Below the pieces are notes generated by a model. It was not told the origin of the DNA, made no database searches, and saw only the letters and a program-made list of their open reading frames with translations. This document shows positions 20,558-30,199 of a DNA stretch of 64,000 bases, piece by piece. The stretch covers positions 310,001-374,000 of the forward strand of contig NZ_JACIAY010000002.1 of assembly GCF_014194975.1 (NCBI RefSeq), written 5' to 3'. The translations under genes were made by a program, and so were the position numbers. Position 1 is the stretch's first letter, and each line of letters opens with the position of its first letter. This DNA comes from Sphingomonas sp. BK580 (lineage in GTDB: Bacteria > Pseudomonadota > Alphaproteobacteria > Sphingomonadales > Sphingomonadaceae).

Positions 20558-20637
20558 GGTGCGAGGGGGCGTCCTCTCTCATCGTCCCCGCTCCTTCCTA
20601 CTCGGGCGACCTGATACGTCATCACTCACCCCTCTCC

Positions 20638-20731
20638 CGTCACCCCCGCGAAGGCGGGGGGCCAGACACGCAGGTCCTCGACGGGGCCGCCACGTCAGCG
20701 TTTATGGATCCCCGACTTCGCGGGGATGACG
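20638..20731. repeat. 94-bp inverted-repeat element (family A, copy 1)
   Basis: This intergenic element has terminal inverted repeats of 22 bp beginning CGTCACCCCCGCGAAG on the left and, read on the other strand, CGTCATCCCCGCGAAG on the right. Each end is itself palindromic. It fills most of the 335-bp gap between dapA and smpB; I see no gene there. Related elements occur at 25.2, 27.2 and 33.1 kb. Confidence 0.8.
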
Positions 20732-20892
20732 GAAAGCATGGCATGACATACCAGTGGGGTGACGACGTCCAGCGAGGATAGCGACGGCAAGCGGTACGAA
20801 CAGTCGGCGGCAAAAGGCGATCGTCCCACCTCTTCCGATCGGCCCGCACGTCTCCCTTTGCCCTGGCGCGCGGCTGCGCCTACATCGCGCGC

Positions 20893-21375
20893 ATGTCGCG
20901 TCCCAAGCCCGCCACCTTCGACAAGAAGAAGATCGTCGCCGAGAACCGCCGCGCGCGCTTCGACTATGCCATCGACACCACCTATGAGGCGGGGATCGTG
21001 CTCAGCGGCACCGAGGTGAAGAGCCTGCGCTTCGGCGAGGGATCGATCGCGGAGAGCTACGCCGAGGTGAAGGGCGACGAGGTCTGGCTGGTCAACTCGA
21101 ACATTCCCGAGTTCAGCCACGGCAACCGCTTCAACCACGAGCCGAAACGCCCGCGCAAGCTGCTGCTGCACGAGCGCGAGATCAACAAGCTCCACGGCGC
21201 CGTCGCGCGCGAGGGCATGACGCTCGTGCCGCTGACGGTCTATTTCAACGGCAAGGGCCGCGCCAAGGTCGAGCTCGCGCTCGCCAAGGGGCGCAAGGCG
21301 CACGACAAGCGCGAGCATATCAAGGAGCGCGAGTGGAAGCGCGAGGCCGGGCGCGTGCTGCGTGAGCACAGCTGA
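20893..21375 (+). CDS. smpB: SsrA-binding protein SmpB
   Basis: This 160-residue protein binds tmRNA and delivers it to stalled ribosomes for trans-translation. The family patterns [36 protein letters not shown] and [13 protein letters not shown] are visible, with the basic C-terminal tail [19 protein letters not shown] that reads the empty decoding site. The ATG at 20893 gives the usual N-terminus. No tmRNA gene is seen in the window. It abuts the following membrane-protein gene. Confidence 0.96.
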   Translation: MSRPKPATFDKKKIVAENRRARFDYAIDTTYEAGIVLSGTEVKSLRFGEGSIAESYAEVKGDEVWLVNSNIPEFSHGNRFNHEPKRPRKLLLHEREINKLHGAVAREGMTLVPLTVYFNGKGRAKVELALAKGRKAHDKREHIKEREWKREAGRVLREHS

Positions 21376-21390
21376 GTGCCGGCGCGACCG

Positions 21391-21942
21391 ATGACCGCGT
21401 GGGACCGGATCGCGGCATGGAGCCGCCGCAACTTGCCGACGCGCGAGTCGATGGAGCGCAGCCGGCTGCTGCGTCCGGTGGCGCATCGCGTGCTCGCGCC
21501 GGAGCTGTGGCGCTTCACCCGCCGCTCGGTGCCACGCGGCGTGGCGCTGGGCATGGTCGCGGGGATCCTCTTCCCGGTGGCGCAGATCGCGATCGCGGCG
21601 CTGATCGCGCTGCCGTTCCGCGCCAACGTGCCCGTGGCGGCGCTGGTGACCTTCATCACCAATCCCTTCACCACGCCCTTCATCCTGTTCGCGGCCTATC
21701 AGATCGGCGCCTGGCTGCTGCGCTCCCAGGCGCCGGCGGTGGCCCAACCGGTGGCGGAAGCGGCGACCGGCTGGCTGCAGTGGCTGTGGGACGCGGGGCC
21801 GCCGCTGGTGCTCGGGCTGCTGGTGCTGACGGCGGTCGCCGCGGCGCTCGGCTACGCGCTGGCGGCGCTGGGCTGGCGGCTGTGGATCGCGCGCAAGTGG
21901 CGGCATCGCCACGAGCATCGCCGCCACGCCGGTTGCCACTGA
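21391..21942 (+). CDS. DUF2062 inner-membrane protein
   Basis: This protein of about 183 residues has a basic amphipathic start (AWSRRNLPTRESMERSRLL) and then the DUF2062 pattern WRFTRRSVPRGVALGMVAGILFP, ITNPFTTPFI and hydrophobic helices. It ends in a His/Arg-rich tail (RHRHEHRRHAGCH). The GTG at 21376, immediately after the smpB stop, is an alternative start that adds five residues. DUF2062 proteins are inner-membrane proteins of unknown biochemical role. Co-transcription with smpB is likely. Confidence 0.82.
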   Translation: MTAWDRIAAWSRRNLPTRESMERSRLLRPVAHRVLAPELWRFTRRSVPRGVALGMVAGILFPVAQIAIAALIALPFRANVPVAALVTFITNPFTTPFILFAAYQIGAWLLRSQAPAVAQPVAEAATGWLQWLWDAGPPLVLGLLVLTAVAAALGYALAALGWRLWIARKWRHRHEHRRHAGCH

Positions 21943-22027
21943 GCCCGCCGCGACGCTGGCGCCGCGTGCGCCGCATGGATAAGGAAGCCCGCAGCCGAGC
22001 TGTGACAGACGAGAGGGTGCCACGTAC

Positions 22028-22252
22028 ATGCGTTTGACCGCCGCGGCCGCGACGTCGCTGCTCGCTCTCTTCCCCGCCGCGGCGTACCCACGGAGCGACC
22101 GGTCTCGGGCGGCGGTCGCGCACCGTCGGGCAGGCGCCGTCCGACCAGCGCGCGCCAGCACCGCGCGGCATGGTGCCCCCGCGCAGCGATCCGGCGCGGC
22201 GCGGCGCGGGACGCCGCATCGCGCGCCCGACCAGCGCGCGACGATCTGGTGA
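22028..22252 (+). CDS. Doubtful short secreted protein, possibly frameshifted
   Basis: A frame of 74 residues begins MRLTAAAATSLLALFPAAA, which looks like a signal peptide and has a GAGAGGG site about 11 bp upstream. After residue 20 the sequence becomes Arg/Ala-rich without a clear pattern. Another frame in the same stretch, open through to cckA, reads more like coding DNA (QAPSDQRAPAPRGMVPPRS). This may be a decayed gene or non-coding sequence. It occupies the 320-bp gap between the DUF2062 gene and cckA. Confidence 0.25.
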   Translation: MRLTAAAATSLLALFPAAAYPRSDRSRAAVAHRRAGAVRPARASTARHGAPAQRSGAARRGTPHRAPDQRATIW

Positions 22253-22262
22253 GCGCGGGACG

Positions 22263-24677
22263 ATGATCCCGCTCGCCTCGCTCGACTCGCGCGGCTGGTG
22301 GCGCGGCCAGCGCGGCGCGCTCGGCATCGCGCTGCTCGCCGGTGCACTCGCCGCGGCGCTGGTGCTGTGGCTGATCGGCGACATGGCGGTGGCGTGCGGC
22401 TTCGTCGCCGCGGCGCTGGTGCTCGCCGGAGTCGCCGTCGCGGTGATGCGGCTGCGCGCTCCCGAGGCGGCGGGACCGGCGGTCGAGCATGACTGGGAAC
22501 TCGTCCGCTCGCTCGCCGAGTCGAGCGACGACGCGGTCGCGATCACCGATCGCGGCGGCCGACTGGTCTGCGCCAACGACCGCTACGAGCAGCTCTTCGG
22601 CGGCTTCCCGACCCCGCCCGCGCTGCCGCTGGTCGGCGACGGCGCGAGCCAGCTGGCGGTGGCGGGCCGGGCGGCGTGGCGCGACGGTACCGCGCGCGCC
22701 GCGCTGCGCGGCGCGGCGGGCGCGATCGACGCGGTGATCGCGCGCACCGGGCAGCAGCAGGACTTCCTGATCTGGCGCTTCCTCGGCGCCGTGGCACCGA
22801 CCGGGCAGGTCGCGCGGCTGCTCGAATCGATCGACGGTGGCCTCGGCCACCAGCTCGGCGCCGCGGGGGTGATGGCGGCGCTGATCACCGCCAACGGGCA
22901 TGTGCTCTCCGCCAACGCGGTGCTGCGCACGCGCGCCACGGGTACACCCGACGGTACGATCGTCGACGAGGATCTCGCGCGCTTCCTCAGTGAGGACCCG
23001 GGCGGCACGGTCCGCTTCCTCGCCGAGGGCGCGAGCGCGACGCCGATGCGGCTGCTCCAGATCCCGCTCGGCGACGACGCCGATGCGCCGATCCTGGTGG
23101 CGATGGTCGACGCCGACAGCGGCATCGCCGGCGGCGGCGCGGCGGAGGACCTCGAGGGACTGCTGATGCTGATGCCCTTCGGCGTCGCCCTGGTCGATCG
23201 CGAGGGCCGCTTCACGCAGATGAACCGGGCGTTCGCGCGCGCCGCCAGCGTCGAGCCCGGCGCGACCCCGACCTATCCCGGCGACCTGGTCGTCCGCGAG
23301 GACAAGGCCGCGGTGGCGGACGCGATCCGGCGCGCCAGCGGGGGCGGGCGCCCGATGGACCTGGCGGTGCGATTGAAGGACCATCCCGACGAGCCGGTGG
23401 CGCTCTCGATCGCTGCCGCCCGCGGGCTCGGCGACGCGGCGGTGCTGCTCAGCCTGAAGGACAACGGCGAGGAGAACCGGCTCAAGCGCGAGGTGGCGCA
23501 GGCCACCAAGATGCAGGCGGTGGGCCAGCTCGCCGGCGGCGTGGCGCACGACTTCAACAACATCCTCACCGCGATCATCGGTCACTGCGACCTCATGCTG
23601 ATGCGCCACTCGCCCGGCGACAGCGACTATGACGACATCCAGCAGATCCGCGCCAACTCGAACCGCGCCGCCAGCCTGACGCGCCAATTGCTCGCCTTCT
23701 CGCGCCAGCAGACGCTGCGGCCGCAGGTGCTGCAGCTGCCCGACGTCGTGTCAGAGGTGTCCAACCTGCTGCGCCGGCTGATGGGCGAGACGGTGACGCT
23801 GGAGGTCAAGCACGGGCGCGACCTGGGGCCGGTGCGCGCCGACCCGGGCCAGCTCGAGCAGGTCGTCGTCAACCTCGCGGTCAACGCGCGCGACGCGATG
23901 CTGAGCAAGGGCATCGGCGGCAAGCTGACGATCCAGACTCGGTCGGTGCCGATCGCCGAGATCCGTCGCCGCGGCAGCGACATCGTGCCGATCGGCGATT
24001 ACACCGCGCTCGACGTCTCCGACACCGGCACGGGCATCCCGCCGGAGGTGCTGCCCAAGATCTTCGAGCCCTTCTTCACCACCAAGGACGTCGGCAAGGG
24101 CACCGGGCTCGGGCTCTCGACCGTCTACGGCATCGTCAAACAGTCGGGCGGGTTCATCTTCGCCGACGCCAAGCCGGGACAGGGCGCCACCTTCACCATC
24201 TACCTGCCGGTCTATGCCGCCGGCGCGGCGGAGACGGGCGCGGGGCCCGCCGCGAGCAAGCCGGCGCCTCGACAGCGCTCGGGTGACCTGTGGGGCAGCG
24301 GCACGATCCTGCTGGTCGAGGATGAGGACATGGTCCGCGCGGTGGCCGAGCGCGCGCTGGCGCGGCAGGGCTATACCGTGCTCGCCGCCGAGAACGGCGA
24401 GGCGGCGCTGGAACTGATGCAGGGGGTCGATCGGCCGACACTGGTGATCTCGGACGTCATGATGCCGGTGATGGACGGGCCGACGCTCGCGCGCCAGCTG
24501 CGGCAGGTTCATGCCAACATCCCGATCCTGTTCATGTCGGGCTATGCCGAGGAGCAGCTCCGCCGCTCGATCGACCTCGACAATGTCGCGTTCCTGCCCA
24601 AGCCGTTCTCGGTCCAGCAGCTCGCCGAGGCGACCCGCGACGTGCTGTTGGCGCAGGAGACCCGCGGCGGATCATAA
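22263..24677 (+). CDS. cckA: Hybrid sensor histidine kinase, CckA type
   Basis: CckA is the bifunctional kinase/phosphatase that feeds phosphate to ChpT and then CtrA and CpdR. This protein of about 804 residues has two N-terminal transmembrane segments (about 18-58) and PAS-like sensor regions (about 75-410). A histidine-kinase core follows, with the phospho-accepting His in GGVAHDFNNILTAIIGH (about 430) and ATPase motifs DTGTGIPPEVL and GKGTGLGLSTVYG. A C-terminal receiver domain (about 680-800) carries the phospho-Asp in ISDVMMPVMDG. Domain order and the HDFNN box fit CckA. I chose the ATG at 22263; an upstream ATG at 22170 would add 31 residues. Confidence 0.9.
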   Translation: MIPLASLDSRGWWRGQRGALGIALLAGALAAALVLWLIGDMAVACGFVAAALVLAGVAVAVMRLRAPEAAGPAVEHDWELVRSLAESSDDAVAITDRGGRLVCANDRYEQLFGGFPTPPALPLVGDGASQLAVAGRAAWRDGTARAALRGAAGAIDAVIARTGQQQDFLIWRFLGAVAPTGQVARLLESIDGGLGHQLGAAGVMAALITANGHVLSANAVLRTRATGTPDGTIVDEDLARFLSEDPGGTVRFLAEGASATPMRLLQIPLGDDADAPILVAMVDADSGIAGGGAAEDLEGLLMLMPFGVALVDREGRFTQMNRAFARAASVEPGATPTYPGDLVVREDKAAVADAIRRASGGGRPMDLAVRLKDHPDEPVALSIAAARGLGDAAVLLSLKDNGEENRLKREVAQATKMQAVGQLAGGVAHDFNNILTAIIGHCDLMLMRHSPGDSDYDDIQQIRANSNRAASLTRQLLAFSRQQTLRPQVLQLPDVVSEVSNLLRRLMGETVTLEVKHGRDLGPVRADPGQLEQVVVNLAVNARDAMLSKGIGGKLTIQTRSVPIAEIRRRGSDIVPIGDYTALDVSDTGTGIPPEVLPKIFEPFFTTKDVGKGTGLGLSTVYGIVKQSGGFIFADAKPGQGATFTIYLPVYAAGAAETGAGPAASKPAPRQRSGDLWGSGTILLVEDEDMVRAVAERALARQGYTVLAAENGEAALELMQGVDRPTLVISDVMMPVMDGPTLARQLRQVHANIPILFMSGYAEEQLRRSIDLDNVAFLPKPFSVQQLAEATRDVLLAQETRGGS

Positions 24678-24728
24678 CGGGTCCAACCATCTGTTGCGCC
24701 CGCGCGCGAGCGCGCTATGGCTCGCGGC

Positions 24729-25076
24729 ATGACGATGCGCGTGCTCCTGGTCGAAGACGAACCCCTGATCGCGATGATGCTCGAGGACTTCCTCGACGCG
24801 CTCGACAAAGGCCATGCCGGCACCGCCGACAGCGTGGAGGCGGCGCTGCCGCTGGTCGAGGCGGGCGGCTTCGACGCCGCGATCCTCGACGTCAACCTGC
24901 GCGGCGGCGAGAAGAGCTTCGCCATCGCCGACGCCTTGGCGGCGCGTGACATCCCGTTCGTCTTCGCCACCGGCGGCGGCGGCGACGAGATCGCGCCCGA
25001 GCATCGCGAGCGACCGCGGCTGGCCAAGCCGTTCACGATGGACAATGTCGAGAAGGCGCTCGCCGATCTGGGGTGA
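24729..25076 (+). CDS. Single-domain response regulator
   Basis: This protein of about 115 residues is a stand-alone receiver domain. It has the acidic pair in LLVEDEPLIA, the phospho-Asp in AAILDVNLRGG (about residue 55), a Thr/Gly switch region FATGGGGDEI, and the conserved lysine in RLAKPFTMDN. With no output domain it would act through protein contacts. Three closely spaced ATGs (24717, 24729, 24735) are possible starts. It lies about 50 bp after cckA on the same strand, so a link to that phosphorelay is possible but unproven. Confidence 0.85.
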   Translation: MTMRVLLVEDEPLIAMMLEDFLDALDKGHAGTADSVEAALPLVEAGGFDAAILDVNLRGGEKSFAIADALAARDIPFVFATGGGGDEIAPEHRERPRLAKPFTMDNVEKALADLG

Positions 25077-25178
25077 GATCGGCACGGCGTCCTACTCCAG
25101 GTCCCCTCGATCTGTCTCGCATGCTTCGCCATCCACGCCGCTCCGCTCGGAGCGTCGTTTCGTCATCGCTTTCACTCT

Positions 25179-25271
25179 CGTCATCCCCGCACGGGCCGGG
25201 ATCCCTGACCGCTGAGCTCGCGGCTCCGTCGCGAACCTGCGCCTCTCGATCCCGCCGTCGCGGCGATGACG
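25179..25271. repeat. 93-bp inverted-repeat element (family A, copy 2)
   Basis: The left end begins CGTCATCCCCGC and the right end, on the other strand, begins CGTCATCGCCGCGACGG. It occupies the middle of the 307-bp gap between the response regulator and ilvD; nothing else is visible there. Confidence 0.7.
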
Positions 25272-25383
25272 GAAAAGGGAGGGCCACCGTGCGCACGCTG
25301 ACGCACCGCCAGCCGCTCGATCCTCCCACCTGCCACAACATACTTGCGCGAATGCCTCCTCCCGCGACATAGGCGTGCGCGAC

Positions 25384-27105
25384 ATGACCCAGACCTTCGA
25401 CAAATCCCGTCTGCCGAGCCGCCACGTATCGGTCGGCCCGGAGCGCGCGCCGCACCGCAGCTATTACTACGCCATGGGCCTGAGCGAGGAGGAGATCGCC
25501 CGCCCGTTTGTCGCGCTCGCCTCCGCGGGCAACGACAGTGCGCCGTGCAACACCACGCTCGACGCGCAGGCCGATGCCGCGCGCCGCGGCGTCGAGCAGG
25601 GCGGCGGCATGCCGCGGCGTTTCAACACGATCACCGTCACCGACGGGATCGCGATGGGGCACCAGGGGATGAAGGCCTCCCTGGTCAGCCGCGAGGTGAT
25701 CGCCGACTCGGTCGAGCTCAGCGTCCGCGGCCATTGCTACGACGCGCTGGTGGGCTTCGCCGGCTGCGACAAGTCGCTGCCCGGCATGATGATGGCGATG
25801 CTGCGGCTCAACATCCCGTCGATCTTCGTCTACGGCGGCTCGATCCTGCCGGGCCGCTTCCACGACCGCGACGTCACCGTGGTCGACGTGTTCGAGGTCG
25901 TCGGCAAGTACGCCGCGGGCGCCTGCCCGCTGTCCGAGGTGCACGAGCTCGAGAAGGTCGCCTGTCCCGGCCACGGCGCGTGCGGCGGCCAGTTCACCGC
26001 CAACACCATGGCCTGTGTCGGCGAGGCAATCGGGCTCAGCCTGCCCAACAGCAACATGGTGCCCGCTCCTTATACCACGCGCGAGCAGATCGCGGTCGCC
26101 GCTGGCGCGCAGGTGATGGAGCTGGTCGCGCGCCAACTGCGCCCGCGCGACATCTGCACGCGCGCCGCCTTCGTCAACGCGGCGCGAGTCGTCGCGGCGA
26201 CCGGCGGCTCGACCAACGCCGCGCTCCACCTCCCCGCCATGGCGAATGAGGCGGGCATCGACTTCGACCTGTTCGACGTCGCCGAGGCCTTCAAGACGAC
26301 ACCGTACATCGCGGACCTCAAGCCGGGCGGCAGGTATGTCGCCAAGGACATGTACGAGGCGGGCGGCGTCTACATGCTGATGAAGACGATGCTGGCGGGC
26401 GGGCTGCTCGACGGCGACTGCCTGACGGTGACCGGTCGTACCCTCGGCGAGAACATCGACGAGGTGACCTGGAACCCCGACCAGAAGGTGATCTACGACG
26501 TCCGCACCCCGATCACCCCGACCGGCGGCGTCGTCGGGCTGCGCGGCTCGCTCGCGCCCGACGGCGCGATCGTCAAGGTCGCGGGGATGCACCGGCTCCA
26601 GTTCGAGGGGCCGGCGCGCTGCTTCGACTGCGAGGAGGACGCCTTCGCCGCGGTCGAGGCGCGCCAGATCGCCGAGGGCGAGGTGATCGTGATCCGCTAC
26701 GAGGGACCCAAGGGTGGTCCCGGCATGCGCGAGATGCTGTCGACCACCGCGGCGCTCTACGGGCTCGGCATGGGCGAGAAGGTGGCGCTGATCACCGACG
26801 GGCGTTTCTCGGGCGGCACGCGCGGCTTCTGCATCGGCCATGTCGGCCCCGAGGCCGCCGAGGGCGGTCCGATCGCGCTGGTCGAGGACGGCGACTCGAT
26901 CCGCATCGACGCCGAGGCGGGGACGATCGACCTGCTCGTCGACGACGCGGTGCTGGCGGAGCGCCGCGCGCGCTGGACGGGGCGCGAGAACGCTTATGGC
27001 GCCGGCGCGCTGTGGCGCTACGCGCGGAACGTCGGGCCGGCGTACCAGGGCGCGGTGACGCATCCCGGCGCGAGGGCTGAGCGCCACATGTTCGCGGACA
27101 TCTGA
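25384..27105 (+). CDS. ilvD: Dihydroxy-acid dehydratase
   Basis: This iron-sulfur dehydratase makes the 2-oxo acid precursors of valine and isoleucine. The 573-residue chain has the three cluster cysteines in [17 protein letters not shown] and [13 protein letters not shown], plus the substrate-site patterns [11 protein letters not shown] and [10 protein letters not shown] and the C-terminal [10 protein letters not shown]. The ATG at 25384 gives [15 protein letters not shown], the common N-terminus; a GTG nine bases earlier is possible. No other branched-chain gene is adjacent, and I see no leader peptide or attenuator. Confidence 0.96.
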   Translation: MTQTFDKSRLPSRHVSVGPERAPHRSYYYAMGLSEEEIARPFVALASAGNDSAPCNTTLDAQADAARRGVEQGGGMPRRFNTITVTDGIAMGHQGMKASLVSREVIADSVELSVRGHCYDALVGFAGCDKSLPGMMMAMLRLNIPSIFVYGGSILPGRFHDRDVTVVDVFEVVGKYAAGACPLSEVHELEKVACPGHGACGGQFTANTMACVGEAIGLSLPNSNMVPAPYTTREQIAVAAGAQVMELVARQLRPRDICTRAAFVNAARVVAATGGSTNAALHLPAMANEAGIDFDLFDVAEAFKTTPYIADLKPGGRYVAKDMYEAGGVYMLMKTMLAGGLLDGDCLTVTGRTLGENIDEVTWNPDQKVIYDVRTPITPTGGVVGLRGSLAPDGAIVKVAGMHRLQFEGPARCFDCEEDAFAAVEARQIAEGEVIVIRYEGPKGGPGMREMLSTTAALYGLGMGEKVALITDGRFSGGTRGFCIGHVGPEAAEGGPIALVEDGDSIRIDAEAGTIDLLVDDAVLAERRARWTGRENAYGAGALWRYARNVGPAYQGAVTHPGARAERHMFADI

Positions 27106-27193
27106 GCGGGACGCCGCTCGTCTGGGCGTCTTCCTCTCGTCGCCGAGGATGACGCTACCTTTCGCTGAGGTCGCGCGGTGCCCCGCCTCGCTC

Positions 27194-27290
27194 CGTGATC
27201 CCGGACTTGGTCCGGGATCGACCGTGCCGCTTACTCGCAGGCCCGGATGCAGGGGGACGCCCGGCTCTTCGCGCCAGGTCCGGGATGACG
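27194..27290. repeat. 97-bp inverted-repeat element (family A variant, copy 3)
   Basis: The left end is CGTGATCCCGGACTTGG with TCCGGGATC, and the right end on the other strand is CGTCATCCCGGACCTGG. It has the same length and terminal CGT(C/G)ATC pattern as the other family A copies but a different inner palindrome. It lies in the 406-bp gap between ilvD and nnr, where I see no gene. Confidence 0.75.
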
Positions 27291-27511
27291 GAGAGCTGAA
27301 AGGGGCGGGATTCCCCTGCAGCACCGCGCGACCACTCCGGGGCAGGTCCTCGAACCCCGCCGTGTCAGCGCCCGCGAACCGCCCATCGCCGCGCGCCTTA
27401 TACGCTCACGCTAGCACCCCCGCATTGACACGCGCCCCGCCATGCGGCTCAGACGTGCCGCTCGCGCCAGCGCCGATCGCGCCCGCGCCGTGAGATGAGG
27501 GACCTGACGCC

Positions 27512-28912
27512 ATGACGCCGCTCGACGGCACGACCGTGCTCGACGCCGCGGCGATGCGCGCCGCCGAGGAGGCGGCGATCGCCGCCGGAGAGAGCGTCGA
27601 GTCGCTGATGCAGCGCGCCGGCCGCGCGGTCGGGGACGCGGTCCACCGCCTCGCCGGCGCGCACGCGGTGCTGGTGGTATGCGGCCCCGGCAACAACGGC
27701 GGTGACGGTTACCTCGCCGCGGCGCGGCTGCGCGCGCTCGGCCGCACCGTCCGCGTCGCCGCCGCGGCCGAGCCGCGCGGTGCCGCCGCCATCGCCGCGC
27801 GCGAGGCCTGGGGCGGGGCGGTCGAGCCGCTCGCCGCGGCCAAGCCGGCGCCGGTGCTGGTCGACTCGCTCTTCGGCACCGGGCTCAGCCGCCCGCTCGC
27901 GGCGGACGAGGCCGCCGCGCTCGCGCGGCTCGCCGCCGGCGCGGCGCTGGCGATCGCGGTCGATCTGCCCAGCGGGGTGGCCAGCGACGACGGCGCGGTG
28001 CTCGGCGAGGTGCCCCGCTACCATGTCACGCTCGCGCTCGGCGCGGCCAAGCCCGCGCATCTGCTCCAGCCCGCCGCCGCACGCTGCGGCGCGGTGCGCG
28101 TGCTGCCACTCGGCATCGCGCTGAGCGGCGACACGCGCGCGCTCGCGCCGCCGTGCCTGGCGGCTCCCCCGGTCGACAGCCACAAGTTCAGCCGCGGCGT
28201 GGTCGCGATCATCAGGGGGCGCATGGCGGGCGCGGGTGAGCTCGCCGCGCGCGCCGCGATGCGCGCCGGGGCGGGCTACGTGTCGCTGCTCGGCGCGACC
28301 ATCCCGCAGGCGCCGCACGCGCTGGTGCGCCGCTCGCTCGAGCGCGACGATCCGCTCGCCGACCCGCGAATCGGCGCGCTGGTGGTCGGCCCCGGGCTCG
28401 GCCGCGACGATCACGCGCGCGACCTGCTCGAGCGCGCGCTGGCGACCGACCGCGCGCTGCTGATCGACGGCGACGCGCTCCATCTCGTCACGCCCGAGCG
28501 GCTGCGCGCGCGCGGCGGCACGATCGTGCTCACGCCGCACGCGGGTGAGTTCCACGCGCTGTTCGGCGAGGCCCGCGGCTCCAAGCTCGCCGCCGCGCGC
28601 GCCGCGGCAGCGCGCGCCGGCGCGACGGTCGTCTACAAAGGGCCGGACACGGTGATCGCCGCGCACGACGGCCGCGCCCAGCTCGCCGGCGAAGCGAGCA
28701 GCTGGCTCTCCACCGCGGGCAGCGGCGACGTACTGGCGGGCGCGATCGCGGCGCGGCTCGCGGCGGGCGGAGACGCGCTCGACGCCGCCGCGGCGGGCGT
28801 GTGGCTCCACGCCGCGGCGGCGCGCCGGCTCGCCGCTGCCTTCATCGCCGACGATCTCGCCGAGGCGCTCGCCCCCGCGCTCGGCGCGGGGATCCGGGAG
28901 ACGCGCGCGTGA
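27512..28912 (+). CDS. nnr: Bifunctional NAD(P)H-hydrate epimerase/dehydratase
   Basis: This repair enzyme handles hydrated NAD(P)H. The N-terminal domain (about residues 1-210) epimerises the R and S hydrates. The C-terminal domain (about 220-460) dehydrates the S form using ADP or ATP. Motifs are VCGPGNNGGDGYLAAARL and DSLFGTGLSRPL in the first half, and VVGPGLGRDD, LTPHAGEF and STAGSGDVLAG in the second. The 466 residues match the fused form. The ATG at 27512 follows GATGAGGGA. Its stop overlaps the next gene start (GTGA), indicating translational coupling. Confidence 0.94.
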   Translation: MTPLDGTTVLDAAAMRAAEEAAIAAGESVESLMQRAGRAVGDAVHRLAGAHAVLVVCGPGNNGGDGYLAAARLRALGRTVRVAAAAEPRGAAAIAAREAWGGAVEPLAAAKPAPVLVDSLFGTGLSRPLAADEAAALARLAAGAALAIAVDLPSGVASDDGAVLGEVPRYHVTLALGAAKPAHLLQPAAARCGAVRVLPLGIALSGDTRALAPPCLAAPPVDSHKFSRGVVAIIRGRMAGAGELAARAAMRAGAGYVSLLGATIPQAPHALVRRSLERDDPLADPRIGALVVGPGLGRDDHARDLLERALATDRALLIDGDALHLVTPERLRARGGTIVLTPHAGEFHALFGEARGSKLAAARAAAARAGATVVYKGPDTVIAAHDGRAQLAGEASSWLSTAGSGDVLAGAIAARLAAGGDALDAAAAGVWLHAAAARRLAAAFIADDLAEALAPALGAGIRETRA

Positions 28913-30084
28913 GCCTCATCGTCAAGGTCGCCGGTCGCGGCGACGGCGTCACCGCCGATGGTCGCTACGCCGCCTTCGCCGCGCCCGGCGACACGCTCGC
29001 GGACGACGGCAGCGTGCTTCCCGGCCCGCACCACCAGGTGCCGCCGTGTCGCCACTTCCCGACCTGCGGCGGCTGCCAGCTCCAGCATCTCGACGACTCG
29101 AGCTGGGCCGGGTTCATCACGGAACGGATCGAGTCGGCGCTGGCGGCGCAGGGGCTCGCCGCGCCGGTGCGCGCGCCGCTGCTGTCGCCGCCGCGGACTC
29201 GGCGCCGCGCGACGCTCCACTTCGAGCCCTCCGGGCGGCTCGGCTTCAGCGCGGAGAAGAGCCACCAGCTCGTCGACCTGCAGGAATGCCACGTGCTCGC
29301 GCCCGAGCTGTTCGCATTGGTCAAGCCGCTCAAGCGGCTGCTCGCCTCGTTCAGGGCCAAGCGGCGCCTCGACGTGCATCTCGCGCTCGCCGACCAGGGG
29401 CCCGACGTGCTCGTCACGGGCGTCGCGCCCGAGGGTCTGCAGCACCACGACTCGATCACCGCCTTCGCCCAGGCGCACGGCGTCGCGCGCGTCGCCTTCG
29501 ACGACGGTCTCGGCGCGGAGACGCGCTGGGAGCCCGAACCGGCCACCGTGACGCTCGGCGGGGTCGCGGTGCCGCTGCCGCCCGGCGCCTTCCTCCAGGC
29601 GACGCGGGACGGCGAGGCGGCGCTGGTCGCGGCCGCGCGCGAGGCGGTCGGCGCGCCGCGCACCGTGGCGGACCTGTTCGCGGGGCTCGGCACCTTCGCG
29701 CTGGCGCTGCCCGCGCGCGTCTACGCGGCCGAGGGCGGGCGCGACGCGCTGCTGGCGCTCAAGGCGGCGGCGGGGCGTGCCGGGCGCCCGGTCTTCACCG
29801 AGCACCGCGACCTGTACCGCCGCCCGCTCACCGCGACCGAGCTCGACCGGTTCGACGCGGTGGTGCTCGATCCGCCCCGCGCCGGCGCGCGCGAGCAGGC
29901 CGCGCAGCTGGCCGCGAGCAAGGTGCCAGCGGTGGCGTATATCTCGTGCAATCCCAGCAGCTTCGCGCGCGACGCTAAGGAGATGGTCGAGGCGGGCTAT
30001 CGGCTCGACTGGGTGCAGCCGGTGGGACAGTTCCGCTGGTCTACCCACGTCGAGCTCGCGGCGCGGCTGTCGCGGGAGGGGTGA
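28909..30084 (+). CDS. TrmA/RlmD-family uracil-C5 RNA methyltransferase
   Basis: This SAM-dependent enzyme of 391 residues would methylate a uridine in rRNA or tRNA. An iron-sulfur cluster motif CRHFPTCGGCQLQH lies near residues 45-58, with a fourth cysteine in LQECHVL. The Rossmann core has DLFAGLGTFALAL (about 252), DPPRAGA and the catalytic-cysteine segment YISCNPSSFARD (about 347). A TRAM domain at the start is short or missing. The GTG start overlaps the stop of nnr. RlmD or RlmC-like rRNA specificity is likely but not certain. Confidence 0.88.
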   Translation: MSLIVKVAGRGDGVTADGRYAAFAAPGDTLADDGSVLPGPHHQVPPCRHFPTCGGCQLQHLDDSSWAGFITERIESALAAQGLAAPVRAPLLSPPRTRRRATLHFEPSGRLGFSAEKSHQLVDLQECHVLAPELFALVKPLKRLLASFRAKRRLDVHLALADQGPDVLVTGVAPEGLQHHDSITAFAQAHGVARVAFDDGLGAETRWEPEPATVTLGGVAVPLPPGAFLQATRDGEAALVAAAREAVGAPRTVADLFAGLGTFALALPARVYAAEGGRDALLALKAAAGRAGRPVFTEHRDLYRRPLTATELDRFDAVVLDPPRAGAREQAAQLAASKVPAVAYISCNPSSFARDAKEMVEAGYRLDWVQPVGQFRWSTHVELAARLSREG

Positions 30085-30104
30085 GAGACGGCGTGATCGT
30101 CACG

Positions 30105-30152
30105 TTCTTCCCACCGTCATCCCCGCCTCGCAGGGATGACGGTGGGAAAGAA
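30105..30152. terminator. Long hairpin between convergent genes, derived from repeat family A
   Basis: Two arms of about 19-20 nt pair almost perfectly around a nine-base loop, with the palindromic core CACCGTCATCCC/GGGATGACGGTG. It lies between the convergent methyltransferase gene and truA, so it probably stops transcription both ways. The CGTCATCCC arm matches the ends of the family A repeats. Confidence 0.65.
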
Positions 30153-30199
30153 GGGAGATAGCGTCCAGCGCCGACCAGCCGATCCGCGGGCTCTACACC

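Noticed and set aside
25033..27324. A 760-codon open frame antisense to ilvD
   Set aside because: Composition is that of a shadow frame, and ilvD motifs are complete on the other strand.
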